The position numbers and the translations under genes are program-made. Under the pieces are notes generated by a model. That model had not been told where the DNA came from. It did no database searches and was given only the letters and a program-made list of their open reading frames with translations. A DNA stretch of 39,318 bases from Acidobacteriota bacterium. GTDB lineage: Bacteria; Actinomycetota; Acidimicrobiia; Acidimicrobiales; Palsa-688. Location: NCBI GenBank assembly GCA_028876385.1, contig JAGWSF010000033.1, positions 1-39,318 of the forward strand. Reading direction: 5' to 3'. Shown piece after piece: positions 31,575-39,318 of this stretch. The first letter of the stretch is position 1. Every line of letters begins with the position of its first letter.

Positions 31575-33050
31575 ATGCCCAAGTGGTTGTACGGATCGAT
31601 CCTGGGGGTCCTGGCCGCCGCCGCGCTGGGGGCGGCCATGGTGCCCCTGCGGTCCCACCTCAGCATCGCCACGACCGGCTTGGTGCTGGTGGTGCCGGTG
31701 GTGGCGGGGGTCGTCGTCGGCGGTCTGGTGGCCGGGGTGGTGACGGTGGCGGCCGGGTTCCTCGTCTACGACTTCGTCTTCATCCCCCCCTACTACACCC
31801 TCACCGTCGGCGCCGCCCAGAACTGGGTGGCGCTGGGCGTCTACGCGGTGGTGATGCTCATGGTGGCCCAGGTGGTCGCCCGACTGGATTCGGCCCGCTC
31901 CGAGGCGGAGCACAACGCCAGCCGGACCAGGCGGCTCTACGAGCTGACCGAGCTATTGGTCAACGACCCGCCCGTCGGGGAGTTGCTCTCCACCATCGTC
32001 AACACCGTGCGGACTGCTTTCGATGTCGCCGGGGTGGCGCTGCTGCTGCCCGAGGAGGGGGCTCTGCGGGTGGTGGCCGCGGCCGGTGAGCCTCTCTCCC
32101 CGGATCAGCTCGACCAGCTCGGGCCCGGCTCCGCCAGTCCCGTGAGTCTCGGCATGACCGGCGCCACCCCCGAGCGGCTGCAGACGGTGGCGCTGTCGGT
32201 GGCCGACCGGCCCGTCGGCGTGCTGGCGGTACGGGGGATGACCCTCTCGGCCGAGGAACGGGCTCTGCTCGGAGCCTTCGCCAACCACGCCGCTCTCACC
32301 CTCGAACGGGCCCGACTGCGCGACCAGGCCCGCCAGACCGAGCTGCTGCAGGAGGTGGACCGACTCCGGCGCACGCTCCTCGGGGCGGTGTCCCACGACC
32401 TGCGTACACCTCTGGCGTCGATGAAGGTGGCGTCTACGACGCTGCGCGACCGCTCCCTCGGCCTGTCCGAGGAGGACATCGAGGAACTGCACGACATCCT
32501 CGACGGCCAGACCGACCGTCTCACCCGCCTGGTGACGAGCCTCCTGGACATGACCCGCCTGCAGGCGGGCGTCTTGGAAGTGGACCGCCAGGCGTGGCCT
32601 CTGGCGGAACTGGTCGAGGACGCCCTGTCCGGGCTGGGCGGCGCGGTGGCCTCCGGTCGCGTCGAGGTGGACATCCCTGACGGGTCGGCGGAGGTCGACG
32701 CCGACCCGCTGCTCATCGGTCAGGTGATCACCAACCTGGTGGAGAACGCCGACCGCCACGCCCCGCCCGGCACCCAGATCAGGGTTTCGGCCCGCCGGCG
32801 CGGCGATCAGGTGATGGTCTCGGTCGCCGATCAGGGGCGCGGCGTGCCGCCCGAGGAGCGCGACATGATCTTCGACAGCTTCGTGCGCTTCGACACCGGG
32901 GGTCGCTCCGGTCTCGGGCTGGCTATCGCCAAGACGTTCGTCCAGGCGCACGGCGAGCGGATCTGGGTCGAGGATGTGGAGGGCGGCGGGGCCCGGTTCG
33001 TCTTCACTCTGGCCCCGGCACCGGGTCCCCGACGGGACGCCGCCCGATGA
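31575..33050 (+). CDS. kdpD: KdpD C-terminal half: DUF4118 membrane domain, GAF and histidine kinase
   Basis: 491 residues. Four membrane helices (residues ~6-100) with YDFVFIPPYYTLTVGAAQNW match the KdpD membrane domain (DUF4118). A GAF-like domain follows (~120-245), then the phosphoacceptor motif VSHDLRTPLASM with His274, N box NLVENADRHAPP, G1 DQGRGVPPEE and G2 GRSGLGLAIAKTF. In ordinary KdpD this is the C-terminal part; the N-terminal KdpD/USP domains are a separate gene at the far end of the operon on the opposite strand. No ribosome site is seen before the ATG, so it may be translated from a leaderless or near-leaderless mRNA. It overlaps kdpE by 4 bases. Confidence 0.93.
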   Translation: MPKWLYGSILGVLAAAALGAAMVPLRSHLSIATTGLVLVVPVVAGVVVGGLVAGVVTVAAGFLVYDFVFIPPYYTLTVGAAQNWVALGVYAVVMLMVAQVVARLDSARSEAEHNASRTRRLYELTELLVNDPPVGELLSTIVNTVRTAFDVAGVALLLPEEGALRVVAAAGEPLSPDQLDQLGPGSASPVSLGMTGATPERLQTVALSVADRPVGVLAVRGMTLSAEERALLGAFANHAALTLERARLRDQARQTELLQEVDRLRRTLLGAVSHDLRTPLASMKVASTTLRDRSLGLSEEDIEELHDILDGQTDRLTRLVTSLLDMTRLQAGVLEVDRQAWPLAELVEDALSGLGGAVASGRVEVDIPDGSAEVDADPLLIGQVITNLVENADRHAPPGTQIRVSARRRGDQVMVSVADQGRGVPPEERDMIFDSFVRFDTGGRSGLGLAIAKTFVQAHGERIWVEDVEGGGARFVFTLAPAPGPRRDAAR

Positions 33051-33742
33051 CCCGGGTCCTCATCATCGACGACGACCCCTCGTTGCAGAAGGCCCTCCGG
33101 CTGGGCCTGACCGCCCACGGACACGATGTCATCAGCGTCGTCACCGGCGGCCAGGGCCTGTCAAGGACGGCGACCGACGCACCGGACGTGGTCGTGCTCG
33201 ATCTCGGGCTTCCCGACCTGGACGGGTTGGCGGTGTTGCACGCCATCCGCCAGATGAGCGACCTGCCGGTCATCGTCCTGTCGGCGACCGACACGGAGGA
33301 CCGTAAGGTCGCCGCGCTCGACGGCGGCGCCGACGACTACGTCACCAAGCCGTTCGGCATGGCCGAGCTCGAGGCCCGCATACGGACCGCTCTCCGCCAC
33401 CGGGCGCCCGAACCGACGGACCCGGGGCCCCGCCTGGTGCGGGTGGGCGACCTCGAGTTGGACCTGGCTCACCACCAGGTCCGATGGCGTGACGCCGAGG
33501 TTCAGCTCACCGCCCGCGAGTTCGACGTGCTTTCGTTCCTCGCCCGAAACGCCGGGCGCATCTGCACCCGCCAGATGATCCTCAAAGCAGTGTGGGGAGA
33601 GGGCTACGACCGGGAGGCGGGTTACCTGCACGCCTACATTCACCGGCTGCGCCAGAAGCTCGGCGAGCGTGAGGGCGGCCTCATTCGTACCGCCCCCGGG
33701 ATCGGCTATGTGCTCAACGGTGAGGCCTGCGTCGACCCCTGA
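33047..33742 (+). CDS. kdpE: Response regulator KdpE
   Basis: 231 residues, OmpR family. The receiver starts VLIIDDDPSLQKALRLGL, the phosphoacceptor is Asp52 in VVVLDLGLPDLDG, and the switch residues are in VIVLSATDTEDRKVAAL and YVTKPFGMAEL. The winged helix has VQLTAREFDVLSFLARNAGR, YLHAYIHRLRQKLGE and IRTAPGIGYVLNG. By family it activates kdpFABC under K+ limitation or osmotic stress after phosphorylation by KdpD. The ATGA overlap with the kinase gene shows they are one transcript. A hairpin follows before the convergent GH5-like gene. Confidence 0.95.
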   Translation: MTRVLIIDDDPSLQKALRLGLTAHGHDVISVVTGGQGLSRTATDAPDVVVLDLGLPDLDGLAVLHAIRQMSDLPVIVLSATDTEDRKVAALDGGADDYVTKPFGMAELEARIRTALRHRAPEPTDPGPRLVRVGDLELDLAHHQVRWRDAEVQLTAREFDVLSFLARNAGRICTRQMILKAVWGEGYDREAGYLHAYIHRLRQKLGEREGGLIRTAPGIGYVLNGEACVDP

Positions 33743-33763
33743 CCGCTCGGCCCGGCCCGCCCC

Positions 33764-33790
33764 GACGACCCCCGGGCCCGACGGGTCGTC
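33764..33790. terminator. Hairpin between convergent kdpE and GH5-like genes
   Basis: GACGACCC (33764-33771) pairs perfectly with GGGTCGTC (33783-33790) around an 11-base loop. It lies in the 55-base gap between two converging genes, where a bidirectional terminator is expected. No T-run follows. Confidence 0.5.
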
Positions 33791-33797
33791 GCCGCGG

Positions 33798-35816
33798 TCA
33801 GACCCCGATGACCGCGACCAGGGGCCCCTGAGCGGGTGGCGGAGCGGGCAGCGCGGGGGCGTCGCCGAAGACCATGACCTGGCCGCCCGAGTCCACCAGG
33901 GCGTAGCCGAGTCCGTCGGCGCTGGCGACCATACCGACTACGGGTGTGGTGCTGGCCTCGGAACCGTGGAAGGTGGCGTCCCCGAAGGTGAACACACCCC
34001 CGTCGGAGGCCACCAGCCAGTAGCCCCGCCCACCCGGCGTGGGGGTGACCCCCACGATGGGCCGGTCGAGGCGAACCCCGCCGGTCGACCCGAAGAACCG
34101 GGCATCCCCGAAGGAGAACACCCCACCGTCGGAGGCCACCAGCCAGTAGCCCCGTCCGTCCGGCGTGGCGCCCCCTCCGACGATGGGTTTACGCAGGGGA
34201 ATCCCACCGGTCGACCCGAAGAACCGGGCGTCCCCGAAGGAGAACACCCCACCGTCGGAGGCCACCAGCCAGTAGCCGCCGCCGTCGGGGGTCGGGATGA
34301 TCCCCACGATGGGCTGTCGCAGGGGAATCCCACCGGTCGACCCGAAGAACCGGGCATCCCCGAAGGAGAACACCCCACCGTCGGAGGCCACCAGCCAGTA
34401 GCCGCCACCATCGACGGTCGAGGCCAGGCCCACGATGGGCCGGTCGAGACGGGTGCCGCTGAGCGAGCCCACCTGAGGCACCGTGCCGTAGCCGTAGAGC
34501 ACACCATCGGCGGTCGTCGCCAGAGCGCCGTTGCGCCGCCCGGCGACGGGCCCCGGGAGTGCAGTCACGGGGGTCACCGGCGTCACGGGGGGACCGGGGG
34601 GACTGGGGCTCACGGGGGGACCGGGGCTCACGGGGGGACCGGTTGGCTGGGTCGTCGTGGTGACGGTGGTGGACGGCCCGGTGCTGGGCGGCGGACGGGT
34701 GGCTTGCACGGCCAGGAAGTGCGCCTGGATGACCGAGCCGTAGGGCGTCGGCGTCCCGTCGTAGGCGCTCAGCAGGCTCGGGCCCCCGCAGCCCGACCAC
34801 GTGTCCCACGCCCACGCCAGGTATCCGATGCCCCGGGCGTCGGCCCAGGCCATCAGCTGGGTGATGAGCGAGCGGCCGCAGTCTGTCTGCCCGAATTCGG
34901 TCACCACCACCGGGACCTGCGCCGAGACGGGCGCAACTTCGGCGTCCCAGCAGCTCGTGGTAACGCAGGAGCTGTTGTCGTACATGTGCCACGCGGCTAC
35001 GAGCTGCCCGGCCGGGTCGGTGAGCGGATGGGAGAGCCATCCGGTGAGGTCGTTGCCCCAGCTGAGTCCCTCGACGAGGATCGGCTGGGTCGCCCCGGTC
35101 GCGCGGACGGCGTCGATCAACTGCTGCATGCCCTCGGCCGGGTAGGGGGCCACACTGCTGGACCCGTCGGTATAGCCCGGCGCGTTGCAGCCGCCTTCCT
35201 GCCAGCACCCCCACGACACATCGTGGGGCTCGTTGAACAGCTCGAAGGCCACGCCGGAAGTGCCCCGGAACGTGGTGGCGACGCTCGTCCAAAAGGCCGC
35301 TGAGTGATCGGCGTCGGGCATCGGCGCCTGGCTGAGGGCCAACGCGGAACCCGGCGAGGCGTAGTGCAGGTCGAGCACGACGGCTAGCCCATGGGACAGC
35401 AGCGTCTGCACGTAGGTGCTGATGTAGTCGCGGTAGGCCGCACCGGAGAAGGCCGCGGGAGAGCCGTTGATGCCCAACCAGCAGTCCTCGTTGAGCGGGA
35501 CCCTGACCACGTCGATTCCCCACCCCGTCATGGCCCCGACGCTGGTGTCGTCGGTCGGTCCATCCGAGAACCCCCAGCCCTGAGCGCAGGCATACTCGAA
35601 GCCCGAGCGCGACACGCCCGTCCAGTCCAGCACCGCTCCACCGCCATCGACCAGAGTGTTTCCGCTCACCCGCAGAGCCCCCACACCCCCTGAGACGGCA
35701 GCCATAGCGACCGGCGGATGAGCACCTTCAGAGAGGGCTACCGCGGCCAGGCCGATGGCCAGCGCCAGAGCGACGAGGACGCGTCGCGACGCAGTGGTTA
35801 TGCGCCAGTTCCGCAC
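33798..35816 (-). CDS. Secreted GH5 cellulase-like protein with C-terminal 42-residue repeats
   Basis: 672 residues. A signal peptide (RRVLVALALAIGLAAVALSE, cleavage near residue 40) is followed by a GH5-type barrel: VVRVPLNEDCWLG, VVLDLHYASPG, the acid/base Glu196 in FELFNEPHD, and the nucleophile Glu307 in VVVTEFGQTDC. Both catalytic residues are present, so it is probably an active beta-glucanase or related enzyme. A Pro/Thr linker (~372-420) leads to four good and two degenerate copies of a 42-residue repeat (core YWLVASDGGVFSFGDARFFG, from residue 473 to the end), probably a beta-propeller-like or wall-binding module. Cys pairs suggest outside folding. The next gene upstream on this strand, 10 bases away, has the same repeats at its other end. 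Confidence 0.85.
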   Translation of the reverse strand: MRNWRITTASRRVLVALALAIGLAAVALSEGAHPPVAMAAVSGGVGALRVSGNTLVDGGGAVLDWTGVSRSGFEYACAQGWGFSDGPTDDTSVGAMTGWGIDVVRVPLNEDCWLGINGSPAAFSGAAYRDYISTYVQTLLSHGLAVVLDLHYASPGSALALSQAPMPDADHSAAFWTSVATTFRGTSGVAFELFNEPHDVSWGCWQEGGCNAPGYTDGSSSVAPYPAEGMQQLIDAVRATGATQPILVEGLSWGNDLTGWLSHPLTDPAGQLVAAWHMYDNSSCVTTSCWDAEVAPVSAQVPVVVTEFGQTDCGRSLITQLMAWADARGIGYLAWAWDTWSGCGGPSLLSAYDGTPTPYGSVIQAHFLAVQATRPPPSTGPSTTVTTTTQPTGPPVSPGPPVSPSPPGPPVTPVTPVTALPGPVAGRRNGALATTADGVLYGYGTVPQVGSLSGTRLDRPIVGLASTVDGGGYWLVASDGGVFSFGDARFFGSTGGIPLRQPIVGIIPTPDGGGYWLVASDGGVFSFGDARFFGSTGGIPLRKPIVGGGATPDGRGYWLVASDGGVFSFGDARFFGSTGGVRLDRPIVGVTPTPGGRGYWLVASDGGVFTFGDATFHGSEASTTPVVGMVASADGLGYALVDSGGQVMVFGDAPALPAPPPAQGPLVAVIGV
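34084..34410 (-). repeat. 126-base tandem repeats coding for the YWLVASDGG modules
   Basis: Three near-identical units with cores starting at 34084, 34210 and 34336 (126-base period, ~70 bases almost unchanged in each). Matching copies occur at 37076 and 37202 in the neighbouring repeat gene. The near-identity at DNA level, including silent positions, indicates recent duplication or gene conversion between the two genes. Confidence 0.88.
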
Positions 35817-35826
35817 CTGAGGGCTC

Positions 35827-37521
35827 TCATCCCGCCAGGGCGAACGCGGCTGCGACGCTCGAGGCGGTGTCGCTCTGACCGTTGAAGAACCAGGTGGTCA
35901 CAGCAAAGCCCCAGCTCTTGGCATCGCTGAACATGAGGTTGCGTCCCGCGTCGGTGGTCTGACCGTTGCCCGTTGACTCTGCACCTTCTGACATTCCCGA
36001 TGGCAGAATTGAATGGATGAACGCCGCCGGGTCCGGGTTGTCGGTGCTTCCCTGCGTGGCGTCGCCGTAGGTGGTGTAGGCGACCACTCGCGCCGGGGTG
36101 GGCAGCGTCGGCAACATCGACGCCCAGTCCAGGCCCTGAGCGACCTCGTCGGGGGGACCGACGAGGAGCTGCGCCGCGGCGGTGCTCGCCTCGCCGGGAC
36201 GCATGCCCCATCCCGGCAGGAGGACGTCGACGCTGGTGCCGGAGGGAAATGCCTGCTCGGCGGTGGCCACCAGCCACGCCCCGAAGGAGCTGAGCGCCGA
36301 TGTGTAGGCCGAGAGGAAGGTCGCGGCTTGCCCAGTGGTGCCGGTCCCCGGCGTCCAGCCGGCGACCGACGCCGGCAGGGTGGCTTGCGAGGAGCTGTCG
36401 TAGAACCACAAGGCGCCCGGGCGCGAGCCGAGGTAGGGGGCCGGGTAGCCGAGCTCGCCGTAGACGCCCCCACCGACGCGCACCGCGGCCACGCCGGAGA
36501 GGTGGCTTCCGAGGTAGGACAGGTAACTTCCCAGCTGCTGGCGTACCGCGCTGTCGGTCACGGCGTTGGCGACATCGGTTCCCGATCCGGGCGCCCCACC
36601 GAGTACATCCCCGTACTGGTCAACGAAGCGGGTGCCACCGCCCACGCCGAAGATCCAGGCCGGTGGGTATTGGCTGCCGATGTCGATGATCGGCATCAGT
36701 CCGGCCGCCCGGGCCGCGTCCACCTGCGCCTGGACCGCCGCGATCGCCGAGGTCGACCATTGGCCGGCGGACGGCTCGATGGACGACCAATAGGCCGGCA
36801 CCACCACTGCGGTGAATCCGGCGGAGGCGAGAGCGGCGTCACCGACGGGGGAGCCCAGAGCGGCGAGTAGCGGCCGCCCCATGGGCACAGTTGGGGCGGG
36901 CGGAGAGGGGGGCGCAGGTGGGGCGGGCGGGACGACGGCCGTCGTCGGCGGGCTCGGAGTGGTTACCGCGGCCACCGTTTGGGGGAAGGTCAGGTCGGCC
37001 GGGGCCGTAGTGATCACTTCGTATCCCCCTCCGGGCAGGCCGGCGATCCCCAGGGTGGTCCCGGCCGTTCCGACCGCGGATCCGTGGAAGGTCGCGTCGC
37101 CGAAGCTGAACACCCCACCATCGGAGGCCACGAGCCAGTACCCCCGCCCATCAGGCGTCGCCGAAATCCCCACAATGGGCTGCCGCAAAGGAACCCCGCC
37201 GGTAGACCCGAAGAACCGGGCATCCCCGAAAGAGAACACCCCACCATCGGAGGCCACCAGCCAATAGCCGCCACCATCGACGGAAGAGACCATGCCCACG
37301 ATGGGACGGTTCACCGGGCCGTTGACCGAACCGAAGTAGGGGGCTCCCCCGATGCAGGTGACCGTACCGGTCGAAGACACCTCCCACGCCCCGCCGCCGG
37401 CCCGCGCCGCGCCGGCCACCACCGAAGGGGGAGCAGCCGCAGCCACACCGACAGGTGCGGTGGTCGCCGCACCGACCGCCAACGCACACAAACTACACCG
37501 CCACCACCGCCGCCGCCGCAT
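35827..37521 (-). CDS. Secreted protein: N-terminal 42-residue repeats plus GH14/GH42-like barrel
   Basis: 564 residues from ATG 37521 (GTG 37560 would add 13). After a signal peptide (RRRRWWRCSLCALAVGAATT) come two clear repeats of the YWLVASDGGVFSFGDA type (residues ~86-165) with weaker units on both sides. A Pro-rich linker (~188-212) leads to a TIM-barrel-like domain: VVVPAYWSSIEPSAGQW (~239-255), ARAAGLMPIIDIGSQYPPAW and VRVGGGVYGELGYP (347-360). The GELGYP with Glu356 recalls the catalytic-acid region of GH14 beta-amylases, while the W.sIEP.aGqw stretch recalls GH42. I infer an extracellular glycosidase; the family is not certain. It lies 10 bases upstream of the GH5-like gene, a likely operon. 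Confidence 0.75.
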   Translation of the reverse strand: MRRRRWWRCSLCALAVGAATTAPVGVAAAAPPSVVAGAARAGGGAWEVSSTGTVTCIGGAPYFGSVNGPVNRPIVGMVSSVDGGGYWLVASDGGVFSFGDARFFGSTGGVPLRQPIVGISATPDGRGYWLVASDGGVFSFGDATFHGSAVGTAGTTLGIAGLPGGGYEVITTAPADLTFPQTVAAVTTPSPPTTAVVPPAPPAPPSPPAPTVPMGRPLLAALGSPVGDAALASAGFTAVVVPAYWSSIEPSAGQWSTSAIAAVQAQVDAARAAGLMPIIDIGSQYPPAWIFGVGGGTRFVDQYGDVLGGAPGSGTDVANAVTDSAVRQQLGSYLSYLGSHLSGVAAVRVGGGVYGELGYPAPYLGSRPGALWFYDSSSQATLPASVAGWTPGTGTTGQAATFLSAYTSALSSFGAWLVATAEQAFPSGTSVDVLLPGWGMRPGEASTAAAQLLVGPPDEVAQGLDWASMLPTLPTPARVVAYTTYGDATQGSTDNPDPAAFIHSILPSGMSEGAESTGNGQTTDAGRNLMFSDAKSWGFAVTTWFFNGQSDTASSVAAAFALAG

Positions 37522-37725
37522 ACGACGGTATCGGCAGTTCCCCCGAGGTCCTTGAGGCACGACCTCGGCCGGTGGCCGCGACCGGGCCGTGCCGCCACGG
37601 GCGGCTACGGCCGGCTACGGGCGGCGACCTGCCATCGGACGGACCAACAGGTAGTCTTAATCCGCCGTCAGGGTCGGTGTTCGCCTCGCCGAATGCTACG
37701 ACCCCCCGATCCGATCGGACGCCAC
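37522..37725. promoter_or_regulatory. Divergent promoter region of the glycosidase locus
   Basis: This 204-base gap separates the minus-strand repeat glycosidase genes from the plus-strand GH6-like gene. The only AT-richer stretch is TAGTCTTAAT near 37653, a possible -10 region. No convincing -35, repeat or ribosome site was found; an in-frame ATG at 37693 is an alternative GH6-like start. Confidence 0.3.
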
Positions 37726-38754
37726 ATGACCGAGGCTGACAAGCCCCACTGGTCCAGCCGTGTCAGTTCCCGCGCGCTGTTGGTGGCCGTGTGCGTGGCC
37801 CTCGTCGCCGCCGTTATGGGCATAGTCCGCCCGTGGGACACGAACGGACCCGGAAATCCCCTAGCCGGGCGCAGCTTGTACGTCCAACCGGTGTCACCTG
37901 CGGCTTCGCTGGCCGCCCAACTGGTCGCCCAGGGCAGGACGGCCGACGCGCGGGCGATGGCCCGACTCGCCGACCAGCAGGTCGGTTTCTGGCTGACCGA
38001 TCAATCCGGGGCGGATCTGGTAGCGGCGCGGAATCTGGTCCGTGCGGCGGCGGTGCGTCGCCAGCTTCCCCTGCTCGTGATCTACGACATCCCAGACCGC
38101 AATTGCGGCCCGTACGTCCCGAACATGGCTTCGGCTGATCACTCCTATGTCAGCTGGGTCGACCAGGTCGCGGCCGCTATCGGCAATGAGCCGGCCATCG
38201 TGGTAGTCGAGCCCGACGCGGCGGCGCAAGCGGCCAGCGGCTGCCTGCCCGCGACGCTGATACCCGGACGCGAGCGGGACCTCGGTGCCGCCGTCCGGGC
38301 CCTGCGGCGCGACCCGCAGGCCGTGGTCTACCTCGATGCCGGCAACTCGGGTTGGGTCACAGACACCAACCGGCTCGCCCCCGTCCTGCGGGCCTCGGGG
38401 GTGATGGCCGCCAACGGATTCTCCCTCAATGTGGCCAGCTTCGAGACGGTGAGCTCGAGTGTCGCCTACGGCGACCGGCTGTCAGCTGCGCTCGGGGGCC
38501 GCCACTTCGTCATCGACACCGGTCGGGACGGCCGGGGACCCTACCAAGCGGACGCCGCCGCGCAGCCGTGGTGCAATCCTCCGGGCCGGACCCTTGGAAC
38601 GTCGCCGACCACGGCGACCGGCCAGCGCCGGGTTGACGCCTTCCTGTGGGTGAAGCCGCCCGGGGAGTCCGACGGTACCTGCCGGGGGGGCCCACCGGCT
38701 GGAGTGTGGTGGCCGGCCTACGCCCTTGGGCTGGCCGGCGCCGGTCCCAACTGA
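37726..38754 (+). CDS. Membrane-anchored GH6 (cellulase-family) protein, catalytic acid replaced by Asn
   Basis: 342 residues with a single N-terminal helix (RALLVAVCVALVAAVMGIV) and the rest outside. GH6 landmarks appear in order: LLVIYDIPDRNCGPY (117-130), AIVVVEPDA (157-165), VVYLDAGNSGW (200-210), NGFSLNVASFE, FVIDTGRDGRGP and DAFLWVKPPGESDGTC (304-319). In active GH6 enzymes the first motif is '..DIP.RDC', whose Asp is the catalytic acid; here codon 38101-38103 is AAT (Asn126). The usual DAGHSGW is DAGNSGW (Asn207), while ESDG (Asp316) and EPD (Asp164) remain. It may be weakly active or a binding pseudo-enzyme. ATG 37726 is used; ATG 37693 is in frame. The last 37 bases overlap the convergent GT2 gene. 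Confidence 0.85.
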   Translation: MTEADKPHWSSRVSSRALLVAVCVALVAAVMGIVRPWDTNGPGNPLAGRSLYVQPVSPAASLAAQLVAQGRTADARAMARLADQQVGFWLTDQSGADLVAARNLVRAAAVRRQLPLLVIYDIPDRNCGPYVPNMASADHSYVSWVDQVAAAIGNEPAIVVVEPDAAAQAASGCLPATLIPGRERDLGAAVRALRRDPQAVVYLDAGNSGWVTDTNRLAPVLRASGVMAANGFSLNVASFETVSSSVAYGDRLSAALGGRHFVIDTGRDGRGPYQADAAAQPWCNPPGRTLGTSPTTATGQRRVDAFLWVKPPGESDGTCRGGPPAGVWWPAYALGLAGAGPN

Positions 38755-39318
38755 CCAGCCCTTCGAGTGTCGCCGGCCGCCAGGCGCAAGCCCCCGAGCT
38801 GGCGGAGGAAGCGCACGCCCTCTACCGCACCGGCCTTGGACCGGCCGGCGGTCCGGTCGGCGAAGCGGAACGGCACCTCGGTGACGTCGAGGCGGTGACG
38901 CACCAGTATCTCGAGGAGGATCTTGTAGCCCCGTGGTGCGAGCGCATCAATGTTTACTGCGGTGCGGCGCAGTAGGAAGAACCCACTCATAGGATCCGAG
39001 CAACGGCGCAGTCGTCGCGGGAACATGGCCCGGGTCAGCAGTACCGACGAACGCGACACTCCCCGGCGGAAGTATCCAGCCAGCCCGTCGGCGTTGCCGC
39101 CCTCCACGTACCGCGAGGCTACGACCACGTCGGCACCCGATTCCTTGGCCCGACGGTACAGCTTCGGGATGACCTGGGGAGGATGCTGAAGGTCACCGTC
39201 CATGACCACCACCCATGGACTGTCGGCGGCCGACAGCCCGTCACAGACGGCACCCCCGAGACCCCCCCACCGCTCGTCGGTGTCGCGGTGCACGACGCTG
39301 ATCGGCAGGGCGCTGGCC
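38718..39318 (-). CDS. Glycosyltransferase family 2, polyprenol-phosphate mannose synthase-like, 5' end outside window
   Basis: The frame runs to the window edge (ALPISVVHRD before the GTG at 39293), so the start is missing. Visible GT2/DPM1-type motifs are WVVVMDGDLQHPPQVIPKLY (DxD metal site), VVVASRYVEGG, SDPMSGFFLLRR, ILLEILVRH and VPFRFADRTAGRSKAG. Such enzymes move mannose or a related sugar from GDP-sugar to polyprenyl phosphate, giving the donor that GT-C enzymes such as the GT87-like protein in this window use. There is no C-terminal membrane domain. The 3' end overlaps the GH6-like gene by 37 bases. Confidence 0.88.
   Translation of the reverse strand, partial: ASALPISVVHRDTDERWGGLGGAVCDGLSAADSPWVVVMDGDLQHPPQVIPKLYRRAKESGADVVVASRYVEGGNADGLAGYFRRGVSRSSVLLTRAMFPRRLRRCSDPMSGFFLLRRTAVNIDALAPRGYKILLEILVRHRLDVTEVPFRFADRTAGRSKAGAVEGVRFLRQLGGLRLAAGDTRRAGQLGPAPASPRA

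Noticed and set aside
34021..34440. Regularly spaced repeats as a CRISPR array
   Set aside because: The 126-base units are in frame, code for a conserved 42-residue module and have no unique spacers or cas genes nearby.
36979..37692. Extension of the GH6-like frame into the repeat glycosidase gene
   Set aside because: It is antisense to the coding repeats, and the GH6-like homology starts after 37726.

Overview
The window is about 39 kb of very GC-rich DNA (strong G/C at third codon positions, many GTG starts, long spurious antisense frames). It probably comes from an actinobacterium of the class Acidimicrobiia. Three things point there: an F420-type luciferase-like oxidoreductase, DUF2064/GT87 envelope genes, and above all secreted proteins with the 42-residue 'YWLVASDGGVFSFGDARFFG' repeat, which I associate with that class. 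This is inference from gene content; no rRNA, tRNA, CRISPR array or insertion sequence was seen.

Layout. (1) 1-5738, plus strand: a tight cluster of a TetR-type regulator (cut by the window edge), an alkylsulfatase-like metallo-beta-lactamase-fold hydrolase, an MFS transporter, an SRPBCC protein and a formylglycine-type sulfatase; probably uptake and hydrolysis of an organosulfate. (2) 5751-8134: an acyl-CoA-dehydrogenase-like flavoenzyme (minus) with a 22-codon leader or gene remnant, divergent from an F420-type oxidoreductase (plus). (3) 8302-11863, minus: a secreted phosphoesterase, a small protein that reads as a bacterial RGS domain, and a secreted SGNH esterase with a C-terminal membrane anchor. 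(4) 12214-15934: an MFS transporter converging on a GH78 alpha-L-rhamnosidase-like enzyme. (5) 16055-24279, plus: nine nearly gapless genes: response regulator, histidine kinase, DUF2064 nucleotidyltransferase-like protein, methyltransferase, a fused membrane-haem/molybdopterin oxidoreductase, a small membrane protein, a GT2 glycosyltransferase, an NAD-dependent epimerase and a GT87 mannosyltransferase-like protein. This looks like a regulated envelope-glycan or glycolipid pathway with a redox step. (6) 24153-25352, minus: a flotillin-like SPFH protein whose 3' end overlaps the GT87 gene. (7) 25653-33742: a complete Kdp potassium system. An unnamed 27-residue membrane peptide, kdpF, kdpA, kdpB, kdpC and the N-terminal half of KdpD run on the minus strand; the sensor-kinase half of KdpD and KdpE are divergent on the plus strand, so KdpD is split in two. 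(8) 33798-39318: a GH5 cellulase-like protein with C-terminal repeats, a second repeat protein with a GH14/GH42-like barrel, a membrane-anchored GH6-like protein whose catalytic-acid position is Asn, and a polyprenol-phosphate-mannose-synthase-like glycosyltransferase cut by the window end.

The most notable items are the bacterial RGS-domain protein, the single-chain haem/Mo oxidoreductase with an internal Tat-like signal, the split KdpD with an extra micro-peptide, and the secreted repeat-glycosidase locus with a possibly inactive GH6 protein.
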